From positions 62,001 to 126,000 of the forward strand of contig NZ_BOOA01000004.1 of the NCBI RefSeq assembly GCF_016862995.1: DNA of 64,000 nt, read 5' to 3'. Numbering within the stretch: the stretch's first letter is position 1; every line of letters starts with the position of its first letter. Source of the stretch: Acrocarpospora phusangensis. Its GTDB lineage: Bacteria > Actinomycetota > Actinomycetes > Streptosporangiales > Streptosporangiaceae. This document shows positions 18,674 to 29,257 of this stretch, one piece after another. The notes under the pieces were generated by a model. It searched no databases. It was not told the DNA's origin and saw only the letters and a program-made list of their open reading frames with translations. A program made the translations under genes and the position numbers.

Positions 18674-21074
18674 GGCCGCTCCTCAGGGCCGATGGCGGTG
18701 ACGCCGACGATGGTGACGAGGTCGCCGGCCGCGGCCCGCAGGTCGCGGGTGGCCGAGACGCCGCCCGAGTTCGCGGGCACCCAGACCACCCGGTCCGGCA
18801 GGTCGGCGACGCGCAGCGGCAGCGTCACCCCGTTGACCGTGACCTTGTCGACGGCGCCCACTTCGTCCGCGGTGGCGGCGGACAGCAGCGCGACCGCCTC
18901 GCGGGCGGTGCCCGCCAGGTACGGCTCGCCGTCCTGCAGCCTGCCGTCGTCGAGCAGCAGCCGCCAGGTGGCCAGGACGGCCTGCCCGGCCTGCGCGACC
19001 TTGCCGGCGCCGCCGGTGACGATCGGCGCGGCCTGGCGGGAGCCCTTCCAGCCGCCGAGCCCGCCCAGCTCGCGGCGGACCGCCGCGACGTCGGGCAGGG
19101 CCAGGTGCACGTCCATGTGGTCGGCCAGCGCGACGATCGCGCGCAGGTCGCTCATGCCGCCGGGCACCGGCGTGGCGGCCTCGAAGGAGCGCCCGCGCCC
19201 CTCCCAGTCCACGAACGTGCCGGCCTTCTCGGCGACCGCGGACACCGGCAGCACCACGTCGGCGCGGTCGGTGACGGCGCTGGCCCGGATCTCCAGGCTG
19301 ACGATGAACGGGGTGTTCTCCAGGGCCCGCAGGGCGAGCTCGGGGTCGAGCAGGTCGTAGGGGTCGACGCCCGCGACGACCAGCGCGTCCAGCTCCTCGT
19401 CCAGGGCCGCGCGCAGGATGCCCGCGGTGTCCCGGCCGGGGGTCTCGGGCAGCGCGGAGACGTTCCAGGCGCGGGCGACCTCGGCCCGCGCGTTGGCGTC
19501 GGCGACCGGACGGCCGATGGGCAGCAGGTTGGGCAGCGCGCCGGCTTCGAGCGCGCCGCGCTCACCCGCCCGGCGGGGCACCCAGGCGACCCTGGCGCTG
19601 GTCGAGCGGGCCAGCCGGAGCAGCGCCGACAGCGCGCCCCGGGTGCCGGCGAGCCGCTCGCCCACCAGGATGATCGCGCCCTCGGGGATCGTGCCGCCGC
19701 TGTTGGTCAGCTCGCCGATCACCTCGGCCTCTTCGCCCGGGACGGTCCTGATCAGGGTGCCGCCCATCTTGGCCAGGCCGGGCGTGGCGAAGGGGGCCAG
19801 CGCGTACACGCGCAGCCCCTTCTTCTGGTACGCCTTGCGGAGCCGCAGGAAGACGATCGGCGACTCCTCCTCCGGCTCGAACCCGGCGAGCAGCACGGCG
19901 GGCGCGCTCTCCAGGTCGGCGTAGGAGATCTCGATGCCCTTGCCGGCGACCGCGTGGGCCAGGAACTCGGCCTCCTCGGCGGAGTGCTGCCTGGCCCGGA
20001 AGTCGATGTCGTTGGTGCCGAGCGCGACCCGGGCGAACTTGCTGTAGGCGTACGCGTCCTCGACCGTGACCCGGCCGCCGACCAGCACGCCCGCGCGGCG
20101 ACCGGCCAGACCGGCGGCGGCCACGGCCAGGGCCTCCGGCCAGGAGGCCGGCACGAGCACGCCCTCCTCGTTGCGGACCAGCGGGGAGCGCAGCCGGTCG
20201 GGCTGGGTGGCGTAGGCGAACGCCCACCGGCCCTTGTCGCAGTTCCACTCCTCGTTGACCTGCGGGTCGTCCCCGGCCAGGCGGCGGGTGACCTTGCCGC
20301 GGCGGTGGTCGGTGCGCAGCGAGCAGCCGGAGGCGCAGTGCTCGCACGCGCTGGGCGTGGAGACCAGGTCGAAGGGCCGCGACTGGAACCGGTAGGCGGC
20401 GCCGGTGAGCGCGCCCACCGGGCAGATCTGGATGGTGTTGCCGGAGAAGTAGGACTGGAACGGCTCGCCCTCGGCGACCGCGACCTGCTCCTTGGCGCCG
20501 CGCTCGAAGAACTCGATGAACGGGTCACCGGCGATCTGGTCGGAGAAGCGCAGGCAGCGCGCGCACTGCACGCAGCGCTCGCGGTCCAGCAGCACCTCGG
20601 TGGAGAGCGGGATCGGCTTGGGGAACGTGCGCTTCTGCTCCTGGAACCGGGACTCGCCCTGCCCGTTGGACATGGCCTGGTTCTGCAGCGGGCACTCGCC
20701 GCCCTTGTCGCAGACCGGGCAGTCCAGCGGGTGGTTGAGCAGCAGCATCTCCATCACGCCGCGCTGCGCCTTCTCGGCCACGGGCGAGGTGAGCTGGCTC
20801 TGCACGACCATGCCCTCGGCCACCTCGATGGCGCAGGAGGGCTGCGGCTTCGGGAAGCCCCGGCCGTTGCCGGCGTCGGGGATGTCCACCAGGCACTGGC
20901 GGCAGTTGGCCGCCGGGTCGAGCAGCGGGTGGTCGCAGAACCGGGGGATCTGGATCCCCAGCAGCTCGGCCGCCCGGATGATCATCGTGCCCTTGGGCAC
21001 GCTGATCTGGAAGCCGTCGATGGTGAGGGTCACCATGTCCACGGCCGCCACGTCGGGCTGTGTTGCTTGAATGG

Positions 21075-21078
<4 letters not shown>
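18670..21078 (-). CDS. nuoG: NADH-quinone oxidoreductase subunit G
   Basis: An 802-residue iron-sulfur subunit. The N-terminal [2Fe-2S] domain ([15 protein letters not shown]) is followed by a His-Cys [4Fe-4S] site ([13 protein letters not shown]), a ferredoxin-like pair ([10 protein letters not shown] and later CPVGAL) and the extra N7-type site [11 protein letters not shown] with a distant Cys in WNCDKGRW. The C-terminal half is the inactive molybdopterin-oxidoreductase fold. GTG 21078 gives a GTGA overlap with the nuoF stop and a normal N-terminus. The frame stays open upstream but that portion is shadow of nuoF. Confidence 0.96.
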
Positions 21079-22357
<1,279 letters not shown>

Positions 22358-22361
<4 letters not shown>

Positions 22362-23011
22362 TTGGGAGCCTCCCAGCCGTTGGCCTTGGCGATCCGCAGG
22401 CCCTCCAGCGACGGGCCGGAGGCGGCCGGGCCGTCACCCGCGAGGTCGTCGGGGAGGCCGGCGAGGATGCGCGAGGCGTCCTTGAACGAGCACAGCTTCT
22501 TGGGGCCGCGGGTCGGCGAGACAGCCCTGCCGTCGCGCAGGTCGTCCACCAGCTGCTTGGCCGACTCGGGCGTCTGGTTGTCGAAGAACTCCCAGTTGAC
22601 CATCATCACCGGCGCGAAGTCGCAGGCCGCGTTGCACTCGATGCGCTCCAGCGAGACCTTGCCGTCGGCCGTGGTCTCGTCGGCGCCGACGCCCACGTGC
22701 TCGGTGAGCTCCGACCAGATCTGGTCGCCGCCCATGACCGCGCAGAGCGTGTTGATGCAGACGCCGACGTGGTACTCGCCGGCCGGCTTGCGCTTGTACA
22801 TGGTGTAGAAGGTCGAGACGCCGACCACCTCGGCCTTGGACAGGCCGAGGATCTCCGCGCAGAACTCGTGGCCGTCGTCGGAGACGTACCCGTCCTCGGA
22901 CTGCACCAGGTGGAGCAGGGGCAGCAGCGCCGACCGCGTCTTGGGGTAGCGGCCGATGATCTCCTTGGCGTCCGTCTCCAGACGCTCGCGGACCTCTGGC
23001 GAGTAGGTCAC
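22358..23011 (-). CDS. nuoE: NADH-quinone oxidoreductase subunit E ([2Fe-2S])
   Basis: A 217-residue thioredoxin-fold [2Fe-2S] subunit that partners NuoF. Cluster ligands are the C-x4-C in [12 protein letters not shown] and the C-x3-C in [10 protein letters not shown]. The helical N-terminus ([17 protein letters not shown], then [11 protein letters not shown]) is standard. GTG 23011 was chosen for its GTGA overlap with the nuoD stop and an upstream GGGAGG. The C-terminus is longer than in E. coli, with a Gly/Ala/Pro-rich tail ending GWEAPK. Confidence 0.96.
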
Positions 23012-24333
23012 CGGTCCACACCTCCCATAACGGGGTCGATCGAGGCGACCGCCGAGATCACGTCGGCGATCATTCCGCCTTCGCACATGGCGGGGACGGC
23101 CTGCAGGTTGGTGAAGGACGGGTCGCGGAAGTGCACGCGGTAGGGGCGGGTGCCGCCGTCGCTGACCACGTGCGCGCCGAGCTCGCCGCGGGGCGACTCG
23201 ACGCTGGCGTAGACCTGGCCGGCCGGCACCCGGAAGCCCTCGGTCACCAGCTTGAAGTGGTGGATCAGGGCCTCCATCGAGCTGCTCATGATGTGCGCGA
23301 TGTGGTTCGGCGAGTTGCCGAGGCCGTCGGGGCCGAGCGCGAGCTGCGAGGGCCAGCCGATCTTCTTGTCCTCGATCATCACCGGGCCGGACTTGAGCGG
23401 CCCGGACAGGCGCTCCAGGCACTGCTCGACGATCTTGAGGGACTCCTCCATCTCGGCGACCCTGACCAGGTAGCGGCCGTACACGTCGCAGGACTGCTCG
23501 GTGGGCACCTCGAAGTCGTAGGTCTCGTACCCGCAGTACGGCTGCGACTTGCGCAGGTCCCACGGCAGACCGGCGGCCCGGACCACCGGACCGGTGATGC
23601 CCAGCGCCATGCAGCCGGTCAGGTCCAGGTAGGCCACGTCCTTGGTGCGGCGCAGGTAGACCGGGTTGGCGTCGAGCAGCTTGCGCATGTCCTTGATGCG
23701 CTGCGGCATCACCTTGAGCAGCTCGCCGACCTTGTCCAGCGCCCCGGCGGGCAGGTCCACGCTGACCCCGCCGGGCCGGACGTAGGCCATGTTCATGCGC
23801 AGGCCGGTGATGTACTCCATCACGTCCAGCACCATCTCGCGCTCGCGCGCGCCGAACAGGAACGGCGTGGTCGCGCCGAGCTCCATGCCGAAGGTGCCGA
23901 TGGCGACCATGTGCGAGGAGATCCGGGTGAGCTCCATCATCATCACGCGGATGACCTCGGCCCTGGCCGGGATCCGGTCGGTGATGCCGAGCAGCTTCTC
24001 CACGGCCAGGCAGTACGCGGTCTCGTTGAAGATCGGGGACAGGTAGTCCATGCGCGTGACGAACGTCACGCCCTGGGTCCAGGTCCTGAACTCCATGTTC
24101 TTCTCGATGCCGGTGTGCAGGTAGCCGATGACCGTACGGGCCTCGGTGACCGTCTCACCGTCCAGCGTCAGGACCAGGCGGAGCACGCCGTGCGTGGACG
24201 GGTGCTGCGGGCCCATGTTGATGACCAGCCGCTCCTCGTCGGACTCCAGGACGGTGTCCACGAGCTGGTCCCAGTCCTGACCGGCGACGTCGTAGACCTT
24301 GCCCTCGGCCGCCTCTGTGGCATGCGTTGTCAC
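23008..24333 (-). CDS. nuoD: NADH-quinone oxidoreductase subunit D (49 kDa)
   Basis: A 441-residue quinone-pocket subunit related to Ni-Fe hydrogenase large subunits. It has [21 protein letters not shown] with the quinone-headgroup-interacting His, [12 protein letters not shown], and the C-terminal [17 protein letters not shown]. The conserved Tyr region around [10 protein letters not shown] is present. GTG 24333 is supported by AGGAGG 8 nt upstream and by a GTGA overlap with the nuoC stop. Confidence 0.97.
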   Translation of the reverse strand: MTTHATEAAEGKVYDVAGQDWDQLVDTVLESDEERLVINMGPQHPSTHGVLRLVLTLDGETVTEARTVIGYLHTGIEKNMEFRTWTQGVTFVTRMDYLSPIFNETAYCLAVEKLLGITDRIPARAEVIRVMMMELTRISSHMVAIGTFGMELGATTPFLFGAREREMVLDVMEYITGLRMNMAYVRPGGVSVDLPAGALDKVGELLKVMPQRIKDMRKLLDANPVYLRRTKDVAYLDLTGCMALGITGPVVRAAGLPWDLRKSQPYCGYETYDFEVPTEQSCDVYGRYLVRVAEMEESLKIVEQCLERLSGPLKSGPVMIEDKKIGWPSQLALGPDGLGNSPNHIAHIMSSSMEALIHHFKLVTEGFRVPAGQVYASVESPRGELGAHVVSDGGTRPYRVHFRDPSFTNLQAVPAMCEGGMIADVISAVASIDPVMGGVDR

Positions 24334-24983
24334 GCGTACGACCTCCTCTGGTCGGGCGCGGGGATCTCCGCGCCGCGGTACTCGACCGGGATGCCGCCGA
24401 GCGGGTAGTCCTTGCGCTGGGGGTGGCCGTCCCAGTCGTCGGGCATCTCGATGCGGGTCAGCGCGGGGTGCCCGTCGAAGATGATGCCGAAGAAGTCGTA
24501 GGTCTCGCGCTCGTGCCAGTCGTGCGTCGGGTAGACCGAGACCGTGGACGGGATGTGCCGGTCGGTGTCCGGCGCGGACACCTCGATCCTGACCCGGCGG
24601 TTGAAGGTGAGCGAGACCAGGTGGTAGACCGCCCGGAGCTCGGCGCCGGTCTCCTCAAGGTAGTGCACCCCGGAGACCCCGAGCGACAGCTCGAACCGCA
24701 GCGCCGGGTCGTCGCGCAGGCGCTGCATGGTCTCCACCAGGCGCTCCCTGGCCACGTGCAGGGTGAGCTCGCCGCGGTCCACCACGACCCGCTCCGCGGT
24801 GCCCTCCGGGAGGGCGTCCACGAGCTCGTCGAAGTAACCGCCGTACGGGCGGGGGGTGGACAGCTGCGGGGCGCGGCGGACGACCAGGCCGCCGTAGCCG
24901 GAGGTGTCGCCGGAGCCGGAGACGCCGAACATGCCGGTGCGGGCCACCGGTTCCTGGGGTACCTCGGGCAGGTTCTCGCTCAT
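24330..24983 (-). CDS. nuoC: NADH-quinone oxidoreductase subunit C (30 kDa)
   Basis: A 217-residue peripheral-arm subunit. The family signature [20 protein letters not shown] and the terminal [13 protein letters not shown] are present. The first ~45 residues are a flexible Gly/Pro-rich extension before [21 protein letters not shown] 24983 overlaps the nuoB stop as ATGA, which fixes the start although the frame is open further upstream. NuoC is separate from NuoD here, unlike the E. coli fusion. Confidence 0.96.
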   Translation of the reverse strand: MSENLPEVPQEPVARTGMFGVSGSGDTSGYGGLVVRRAPQLSTPRPYGGYFDELVDALPEGTAERVVVDRGELTLHVARERLVETMQRLRDDPALRFELSLGVSGVHYLEETGAELRAVYHLVSLTFNRRVRIEVSAPDTDRHIPSTVSVYPTHDWHERETYDFFGIIFDGHPALTRIEMPDDWDGHPQRKDYPLGGIPVEYRGAEIPAPDQRRSYA

Positions 24984-25531
24984 CGCTGCACCCCCTGGTC
25001 GATCAGCGGCAGCGAGCGCAGCGCCTGGAGTTCGAGCTCCTGGACCTGCTTCTCGCGGTGCGCGCCGAACTTCATGTTCTGGATCTTGTCGTGCAGCTTG
25101 ACGATGGCGTCGATGAGCATCTCCGGCCGCGGCGGGCAGCCCGGCAGGTAGATGTCGACGGGGACCACGTGGTCCACGCCCTGCACGATGGCGTAGTTGT
25201 TGAACATGCCGCCGGTGGACGCGCAGACGCCCATCGAGATGACCCACTTGGGCTCGGCCATCTGGTCGTAGATCTGGCGCAGCACGGGGGCCATCTTCTG
25301 GGACAGCCGGCCGGCCACGATCATCAGGTCGGCCTGGCGCGGCGAGGCCGAGGCGCGCTCCATGCCGAACCTGGCCAGGTCGTGGGTCGGGCCGCCGGTC
25401 GACATCAGCTCGATGGCGCAGCAGGCCAGGCCGAAGGTCGCCGGCCACACGGAGCTCTTCCGCGCCCATCCGGCCACCTGCTCGACCGTGGTCAGCGCGA
25501 ATCCGCTGGGGAGTTTCTCTTCAAGACCCAT
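24980..25531 (-). CDS. nuoB: NADH-quinone oxidoreductase subunit B (N2 cluster)
   Basis: A 183-residue subunit that holds the terminal N2 [4Fe-4S] cluster next to quinone. The unusual tandem cysteines lie in [11 protein letters not shown], with the other ligands in [11 protein letters not shown] and LPGCPPRPE. The N-terminus ([14 protein letters not shown]) and length are normal for actinobacteria. ATG 25531 follows nuoA after 6 bp. Confidence 0.97.
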   Translation of the reverse strand: MGLEEKLPSGFALTTVEQVAGWARKSSVWPATFGLACCAIELMSTGGPTHDLARFGMERASASPRQADLMIVAGRLSQKMAPVLRQIYDQMAEPKWVISMGVCASTGGMFNNYAIVQGVDHVVPVDIYLPGCPPRPEMLIDAIVKLHDKIQNMKFGAHREKQVQELELQALRSLPLIDQGVQR

Positions 25532-25537
25532 GGCTAT

Positions 25538-25897
25538 CTAGTCCCAGTCCAGGCCGCGGCGGCGCCACACGTAGGCGTACGCCACGAGCACGGTGACGAT
25601 GAACAGCACCATCTCGATCAGCCCGAAGACGCCGAGCTGGTCGAAGGCCACCGCCCACGGATAGAGGAAGATGATCTCAATGTCGAAGACGATGAAGAGC
25701 ATCGCGGTGATCATGTACTTGAGCGGGAACCGACCGCCGCCGACCGGCTGCGGAGTGGGCTCGATGCCGCACTCGTAGGCGTCCAGCTTGGCGCGGTTCC
25801 ACCGCTTGGGCCCGGTGAAGGGGGCGATGCTCACGGAGAAGACGGCGAATCCCGCCGCGAGGACCGCGAGCACCAGGATGGGCGCGTAGAGCTCCAT
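25538..25897 (-). CDS. nuoA: NADH-quinone oxidoreductase subunit A
   Basis: A 119-residue, three-helix membrane subunit, first of the 14 complex I genes. The conserved loop KLDAYECGIEPTPQ (with the essential Cys) and the following Asp/Glu in FIVFDIEIIFLYPWAVAF are present. Start ATG 25897 lies 52 bp after the stop of the prenyl-reductase gene on the same strand, with a GAGAGG in the gap. The short gap implies transcription from the same upstream promoter. Confidence 0.97.
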   Translation of the reverse strand: MELYAPILVLAVLAAGFAVFSVSIAPFTGPKRWNRAKLDAYECGIEPTPQPVGGGRFPLKYMITAMLFIVFDIEIIFLYPWAVAFDQLGVFGLIEMVLFIVTVLVAYAYVWRRRGLDWD

Positions 25898-25949
25898 CGC
25901 TAAGGCGTCCTCTCGGTGATAGAGATCATCAGTTTCAGTTTCACGATAG

Positions 25950-27218
25950 TCATGCCGGCGGAGTGACTTTGGACAGGGCGTTGATGATCCGGTCCGACGC
26001 GTCGCCGCGCCGGGGGTCGGTCAGGTTCGCGAGTAACTTCATGGCGAACCTCATCAGGACCGGGTGCGGCAGGGTGTGGCGGGTGATGAAACCCATCACG
26101 CCCGGCTTCCCGATCGCCTCGACGAACACCCGCCCGAGGTTGAAGTATCCGCCGTACGCGTCTTTGAGTATCGCCGGGTAGGCGCGCAGGGTGCGCTCCC
26201 GCTCGGCGGCGGTGGGCCTGCTCAGCGCCGTCACGATGGTGTCGGCGGCCATCCTGCCGCTCTCCATCGCGTACGCGATGCCCTCGCCGTTGAAGGGGTT
26301 GATCATGCCGCCGGAGTCGCCCACCAGGACCAGGCCGCGGGTGTAGTGCGGCTGCCGGTTGAAGGCCATCGGCAGGGCCGCGCCGCGGATCGGCGTGGTG
26401 CGGTTCTCCTCGGTGAAACCCCACTCCGCGGGCATGTGCCGGACCCAGCGGCGAACCAGGTCGCGGTAGTCGATGTTCTTGAAAGATTCACTTGTGTTGA
26501 GCAGCCCGAGGCCGACGTTGGCGGTGCCGTCGCCGACTCCGAAGATCCAGCCGTAGCCGGGCAGCAGCCGGTCGCCGTCCCAGAGTTCGAGCCAGATCTC
26601 CAGGAAGTCGTCGTCGTGGCGCGGGCTCGTGTAGTACGTCCTGACGGCCACGCCCATCGGCCGGTCCTCGCGCTTGTGCAGGCCCATGGCCAGGGACAGC
26701 CGGGTGGAGTTGCCGTCGGCGGCCACCACCACCCGGGACCGGTACACCTCGCCGTCCTGGGTGCGCACGCCGGTCAGGTAGCCGCTGCGCTCGTCCAGCA
26801 CCGGACCGGCGACGTTGACGCCCTCCAGCAGGGTCGCGCCCGCCTTGACGGCGTGGTCGGCCAGGATCTGGTCGAAGTCGTGGCGGGTCCTGACCAGGCC
26901 GAAGTCGGGGTAGCTCTGCAGCTCGGGCCAGTCCAGCTCGAAGCTGCGGCCGCCGCCGACCACCCGCAGGCCCTTGTTCCTGACCCAGCCGGGAGCGCCG
27001 ACGTCGACGCCCATGGCCAGCAGTTCCTTGACCGCGCGCGGGGTGAGCCCGTCCCCGCACACCTTCTCGCGCGGGAACCTGGTCTTCTCCAGCAACAGGA
27101 CAGACAGGCCGGACTGCGCCAGATAGTACGCAGTCGTCGACCCGGCGGGGCCGGCGCCGACGACGATGACGTCGGCGTCCGCCGCCACCCGCTGTGTCGC
27201 GGGGTCTGACTCGCTCAC
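25950..27218 (-). CDS. FAD-dependent geranylgeranyl/menaquinone prenyl reductase family protein
   Basis: A 422-residue flavoprotein. The N-terminal dinucleotide motif VVGAGPAGSTTAYYLAQSG binds FAD, followed by EKTRFPREKVCGDGLTP (the family PxxKxCGD signature) and a second FAD motif GDSGGMINPFNGEGI near residue 290. In mycobacteria the homologue MenJ saturates one double bond of the menaquinone side chain. The location directly before nuoA-N, behind a Rex operator, supports the same role. GTG 27218 is the likely start; only a weak AGG precedes it. A related role in other isoprenoids cannot be excluded. Confidence 0.88.
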   Translation of the reverse strand: MSESDPATQRVAADADVIVVGAGPAGSTTAYYLAQSGLSVLLLEKTRFPREKVCGDGLTPRAVKELLAMGVDVGAPGWVRNKGLRVVGGGRSFELDWPELQSYPDFGLVRTRHDFDQILADHAVKAGATLLEGVNVAGPVLDERSGYLTGVRTQDGEVYRSRVVVAADGNSTRLSLAMGLHKREDRPMGVAVRTYYTSPRHDDDFLEIWLELWDGDRLLPGYGWIFGVGDGTANVGLGLLNTSESFKNIDYRDLVRRWVRHMPAEWGFTEENRTTPIRGAALPMAFNRQPHYTRGLVLVGDSGGMINPFNGEGIAYAMESGRMAADTIVTALSRPTAAERERTLRAYPAILKDAYGGYFNLGRVFVEAIGKPGVMGFITRHTLPHPVLMRFAMKLLANLTDPRRGDASDRIINALSKVTPPA

Positions 27219-27272
27219 GGGGGACCTGTCCTGTCCTAGGACGAAAGCCGGGACGGTTAGGGCCTTCGTGCC

Positions 27273-27292
27273 TTTGTGAACCTCTTCACAAA
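27273..27292. promoter_or_regulatory. Rex operator upstream of the prenyl reductase-nuo operon
   Basis: A perfect 8-bp palindrome TTTGTGAA-N4-TTCACAAA, the recognised Rex-box pattern (TTGTGAA-N4-TTCACAA). It lies 55-74 bp before the GTG at 27218 and just downstream of a candidate promoter, so bound Rex would block transcription at high NAD+/NADH. Confidence 0.88.
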
Positions 27293-27304
27293 CTTGTCGG
27301 CGGC

Positions 27305-27335
27305 AGTCTAGTGCGTCACGTTGCCGCTTTGTCAG
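27305..27335 (-). promoter_or_regulatory. Candidate promoter of the prenyl reductase-nuo operon
   Basis: Reading the minus strand, CTGACA (27335-27330) and TAGACT (27310-27305) form -35/-10-like boxes, spaced 19 bp. Transcription would begin close to 27298, placing the Rex operator at about +6 to +25. Confidence 0.5.
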
Positions 27336-27426
27336 GGGGTAGGTGGCTACTAGCCGGTAACCAGTGTAGCCGCCACGGTTTTCCGGACCGAACCGGCGGC
27401 CATGTCACCACGCCGAGGGCGTGACG

Positions 27427-27609
27427 TCAGACGGTATCCGTCTTGATCGCGGCGATGAAGTCCGCCCACACCTCGCGGGGGAAGTCCAGGACCACGGCGG
27501 TGGGATTCTTTGAATCGCGCATGCCGACGCGGTCGCCCATGCGCACCTCCACACATTCACCGCTGACACTGCTGAAGCTGCTCTTGACCCAGTCATGCGG
27601 CGACGGCAT
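27427..27609 (-). CDS. DUF397 protein (first copy)
   Basis: A 60-residue DUF397 protein with the full family pattern: WVKSSFSSVSGECVEV, RDSKNPT and the terminal WADFIAAIK. Such proteins are encoded beside WhiJ-like (XRE + DUF5753) regulators in streptomycetes and are thought to act with them; the mechanism is unclear. It lies 101 bp downstream of a second DUF397 gene and of the regulator, all on the same strand. ATG 27609 has an AGAACG-like weak ribosome-binding site. Confidence 0.88.
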   Translation of the reverse strand: MPSPHDWVKSSFSSVSGECVEVRMGDRVGMRDSKNPTAVVLDFPREVWADFIAAIKTDTV

Positions 27610-27629
27610 GAACGTTCTCCAATTATGAA

Positions 27630-27701
27630 GACGCCCGTGACCCGAGGGACAGGGGCGTCGGTTGGTACGACGGGATACCCATGATCCCCCATTTCAGGGG
27701 G
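27630..27701 (-). terminator. Two small hairpins between the DUF397 genes
   Basis: GACGCCC (27630-27636) pairs with GGGCGTC (27653-27659), and CCCCC (27686-27690) with GGGGG (27697-27701). They could attenuate or terminate transcription between the two genes; no U-tract is present. Confidence 0.3.
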
Positions 27702-27710
27702 TTCTGTCAG

Positions 27711-27950
27711 TCACTCCTGGTAATCCTGCTCGGAGCGTTCCCAATTCGCCAGGTCAAATTCACCGGCGCGTACCCCGCCGAGGAATGCCGTCCACTCGCC
27801 GGGCGTGAAGATCAGGGGCGTGCGGGAGGGGTGCTTGGAATCGCGGACCGCGACCGTGTCGCCGACGACCGCGACCTCCACGCATTCCCCGTTCACACCG
27901 CTGAAGGTGCTCCTACGCCAATCGATCCGCTTGCCACTGGCAGCCGCCAT
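27711..27950 (-). CDS. DUF397 protein (second copy, extended tail)
   Basis: A 79-residue DUF397 protein: WRRSTFSGVNGECVEVA, VRDSKHPSRTPLIF and EWTAFLGGVRAGEF. It differs from its neighbour by an acidic C-terminal tail (ANWERSEQDYQE). ATG 27950 has AAGGA 7 nt upstream; an open frame extends further 5' without coding character. The gene follows the XRE/DUF5753 regulator by 109 bp. The two DUF397 genes probably arose by duplication, judging by shared codons in the core. Confidence 0.88.
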   Translation of the reverse strand: MAAASGKRIDWRRSTFSGVNGECVEVAVVGDTVAVRDSKHPSRTPLIFTPGEWTAFLGGVRAGEFDLANWERSEQDYQE

Positions 27951-28059
27951 TGCCGCATCCTTTGCCCGGAAACCTGGTTGGGTATACCCGGGTTCTTGGG
28001 CGCAGAAATACGGCACGGCTTTACAAAGCACCCTTACAGCGCACTACTGGCACAAGTGC

Positions 28060-28923
28060 CTACAACTCAGCGCGAGAGGCGATGAGCGCCATGGACTCCG
28101 CCTCGCTCAGGGAGGCGTCCCTGAGATGGTCGAGCAGCAGCCGGAACCGGTACGTGGTGGCCTCGTCCTCCTGGAACATGCCGCCGGCCACGTTCTCCAG
28201 GTAGACCACGTCGTCGTAGAGCGGTCCGAACCCGTTGACCTCGGGGAACTTCAGGATGACGAAGCTGTCGGAGTCGATCGGGTGCGGGCCGTCCAGGGCC
28301 AGCACGCGGACCGAGACGTTGGGCAGTTCGGCCAGCGCGTACAGGTGCCTGAGCTGGTCGCGCATGACCTGCTCGGAGCCGAAGCGGCGCAGCAGGGCCG
28401 ACTCGTCCACCACCGCGCTGACCCGCAGCCGCTGCTCGGAGACGAGCGCCTGGCGGCGGACCCTGACCTGGGTGCGCCGCTCGACCTCGCCGGGCGAGAG
28501 CCGCGTGAAGGTCTCGGTGCTGTTCAGCGCGCGGGCGTACTCGACGGTCTGGAGCAGGCCGGGGATGCCGCGGGACTGCCAGGTCAGCATCTCCTCGGCG
28601 GCGCTCTCCAGGCCGACGTACGTCACGTACGACTCGGGCAGCGTGTCCGCGTAGGCGTCCCACCAGCCCTTGCTCTCGGCCCTGGCGGCCAGGCCCAGCA
28701 GGAACTGGCTCGTGGAGGAGCCGATCCGGTAGTGCGTGAGCAGCGTGCGCACGTCACGCTCGCGCGGCAGGATCTGCCCGTTCTCCAGTCGGCTGATCTT
28801 GGACGTCGACCACTTGAGCTGGTCGGCGACCTGCACGCCGCTGAGCCCCACCGCCTCGCGTAACCGGCGCAGTTCCACGGCGAGCCTACGCCGACAGACA
28901 GTCGGGCTGAGTTCCGGCGCCAC
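28060..28923 (-). CDS. WhiJ-like XRE regulator with DUF5753
   Basis: A 287-residue regulator. The N-terminal helix-turn-helix of XRE type (LRRLREAVGLSGVQVADQL, then STSKISRLENGQILP) occupies about residues 12-65. DUF5753 follows (GLESAAEEMLTWQSRGIPGLLQT, then RRQALV...RVSAVVDESALLRR and LPNVSVRVLALDGPHP). The best start is GTG 28923 with GGAGGG upstream; ATG 28953 lacks a ribosome-binding site. In Streptomyces, WhiJ-type genes paired with DUF397 partners influence development. Its targets and whether it controls its own cluster are unknown. Confidence 0.9.
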   Translation of the reverse strand: MAPELSPTVCRRRLAVELRRLREAVGLSGVQVADQLKWSTSKISRLENGQILPRERDVRTLLTHYRIGSSTSQFLLGLAARAESKGWWDAYADTLPESYVTYVGLESAAEEMLTWQSRGIPGLLQTVEYARALNSTETFTRLSPGEVERRTQVRVRRQALVSEQRLRVSAVVDESALLRRFGSEQVMRDQLRHLYALAELPNVSVRVLALDGPHPIDSDSFVILKFPEVNGFGPLYDDVVYLENVAGGMFQEDEATTYRFRLLLDHLRDASLSEAESMALIASRAEL

Positions 28924-29052
28924 CGACCATCTCCCTCCAGCAAACCCACCCATAATACGGGTAAATATCCCAGCTTAACCTGGCTTTCAAGGCCGAAACC
29001 GGTACCCTTGCGCATCCCGAATATGTTCCCCCCGGGAATTGCAGCGTCAATT

Positions 29053-29071
29053 GCCGATCCTTCGGATCGGC
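29053..29071. repeat. Perfect 8-bp hairpin (GCCGATCC/GGATCGGC)
   Basis: An uninterrupted 8-bp stem with a TTC loop. It directly adjoins the larger inverted repeat at 29073-29166 in a 334-bp gene-free interval (28924-29257). Confidence 0.6.
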
Positions 29072-29072
29072 G

Positions 29073-29166
29073 GGCTTGGCCGCTCTTTAGCCGGTGTCTT
29101 CCCTCGTCACTCCGGGCCGCTTCGCGACCCTGCGTTCCTCAGTCCAGACACCGGCGCGGCCAAGCC
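29073..29166. repeat. Large imperfect inverted repeat downstream of menG
   Basis: GGCTTGGCCGC (29073-29083) plus GCCGGTGTCT (29090-29099) pair fully with the contiguous segment 29146-29166; the only interruption is a 6-nt bulge (TCTTTA). The ~46-nt loop contains another small hairpin (GGGCCGC/GCGACCC, 29114-29130). I see no gene in the 28924-29257 interval. The structure could terminate menG transcripts on the minus strand or be a dispersed repeat. Confidence 0.7.
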
Positions 29167-29257
29167 GGAACATACGACTTATGGCGCGGAGGTTGCCGAG
29201 TCAGATCGGATTGATATAGGGCACGGCAAGCCGCAACCGGCTTTCGGCGGGGGTATT

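Noticed and set aside
29101-29140. Possible tRNA or attachment site in the structured gap
   Set aside because: No cloverleaf with a T-arm or anticodon arm can be drawn, and no integrase or flanking duplication is present.
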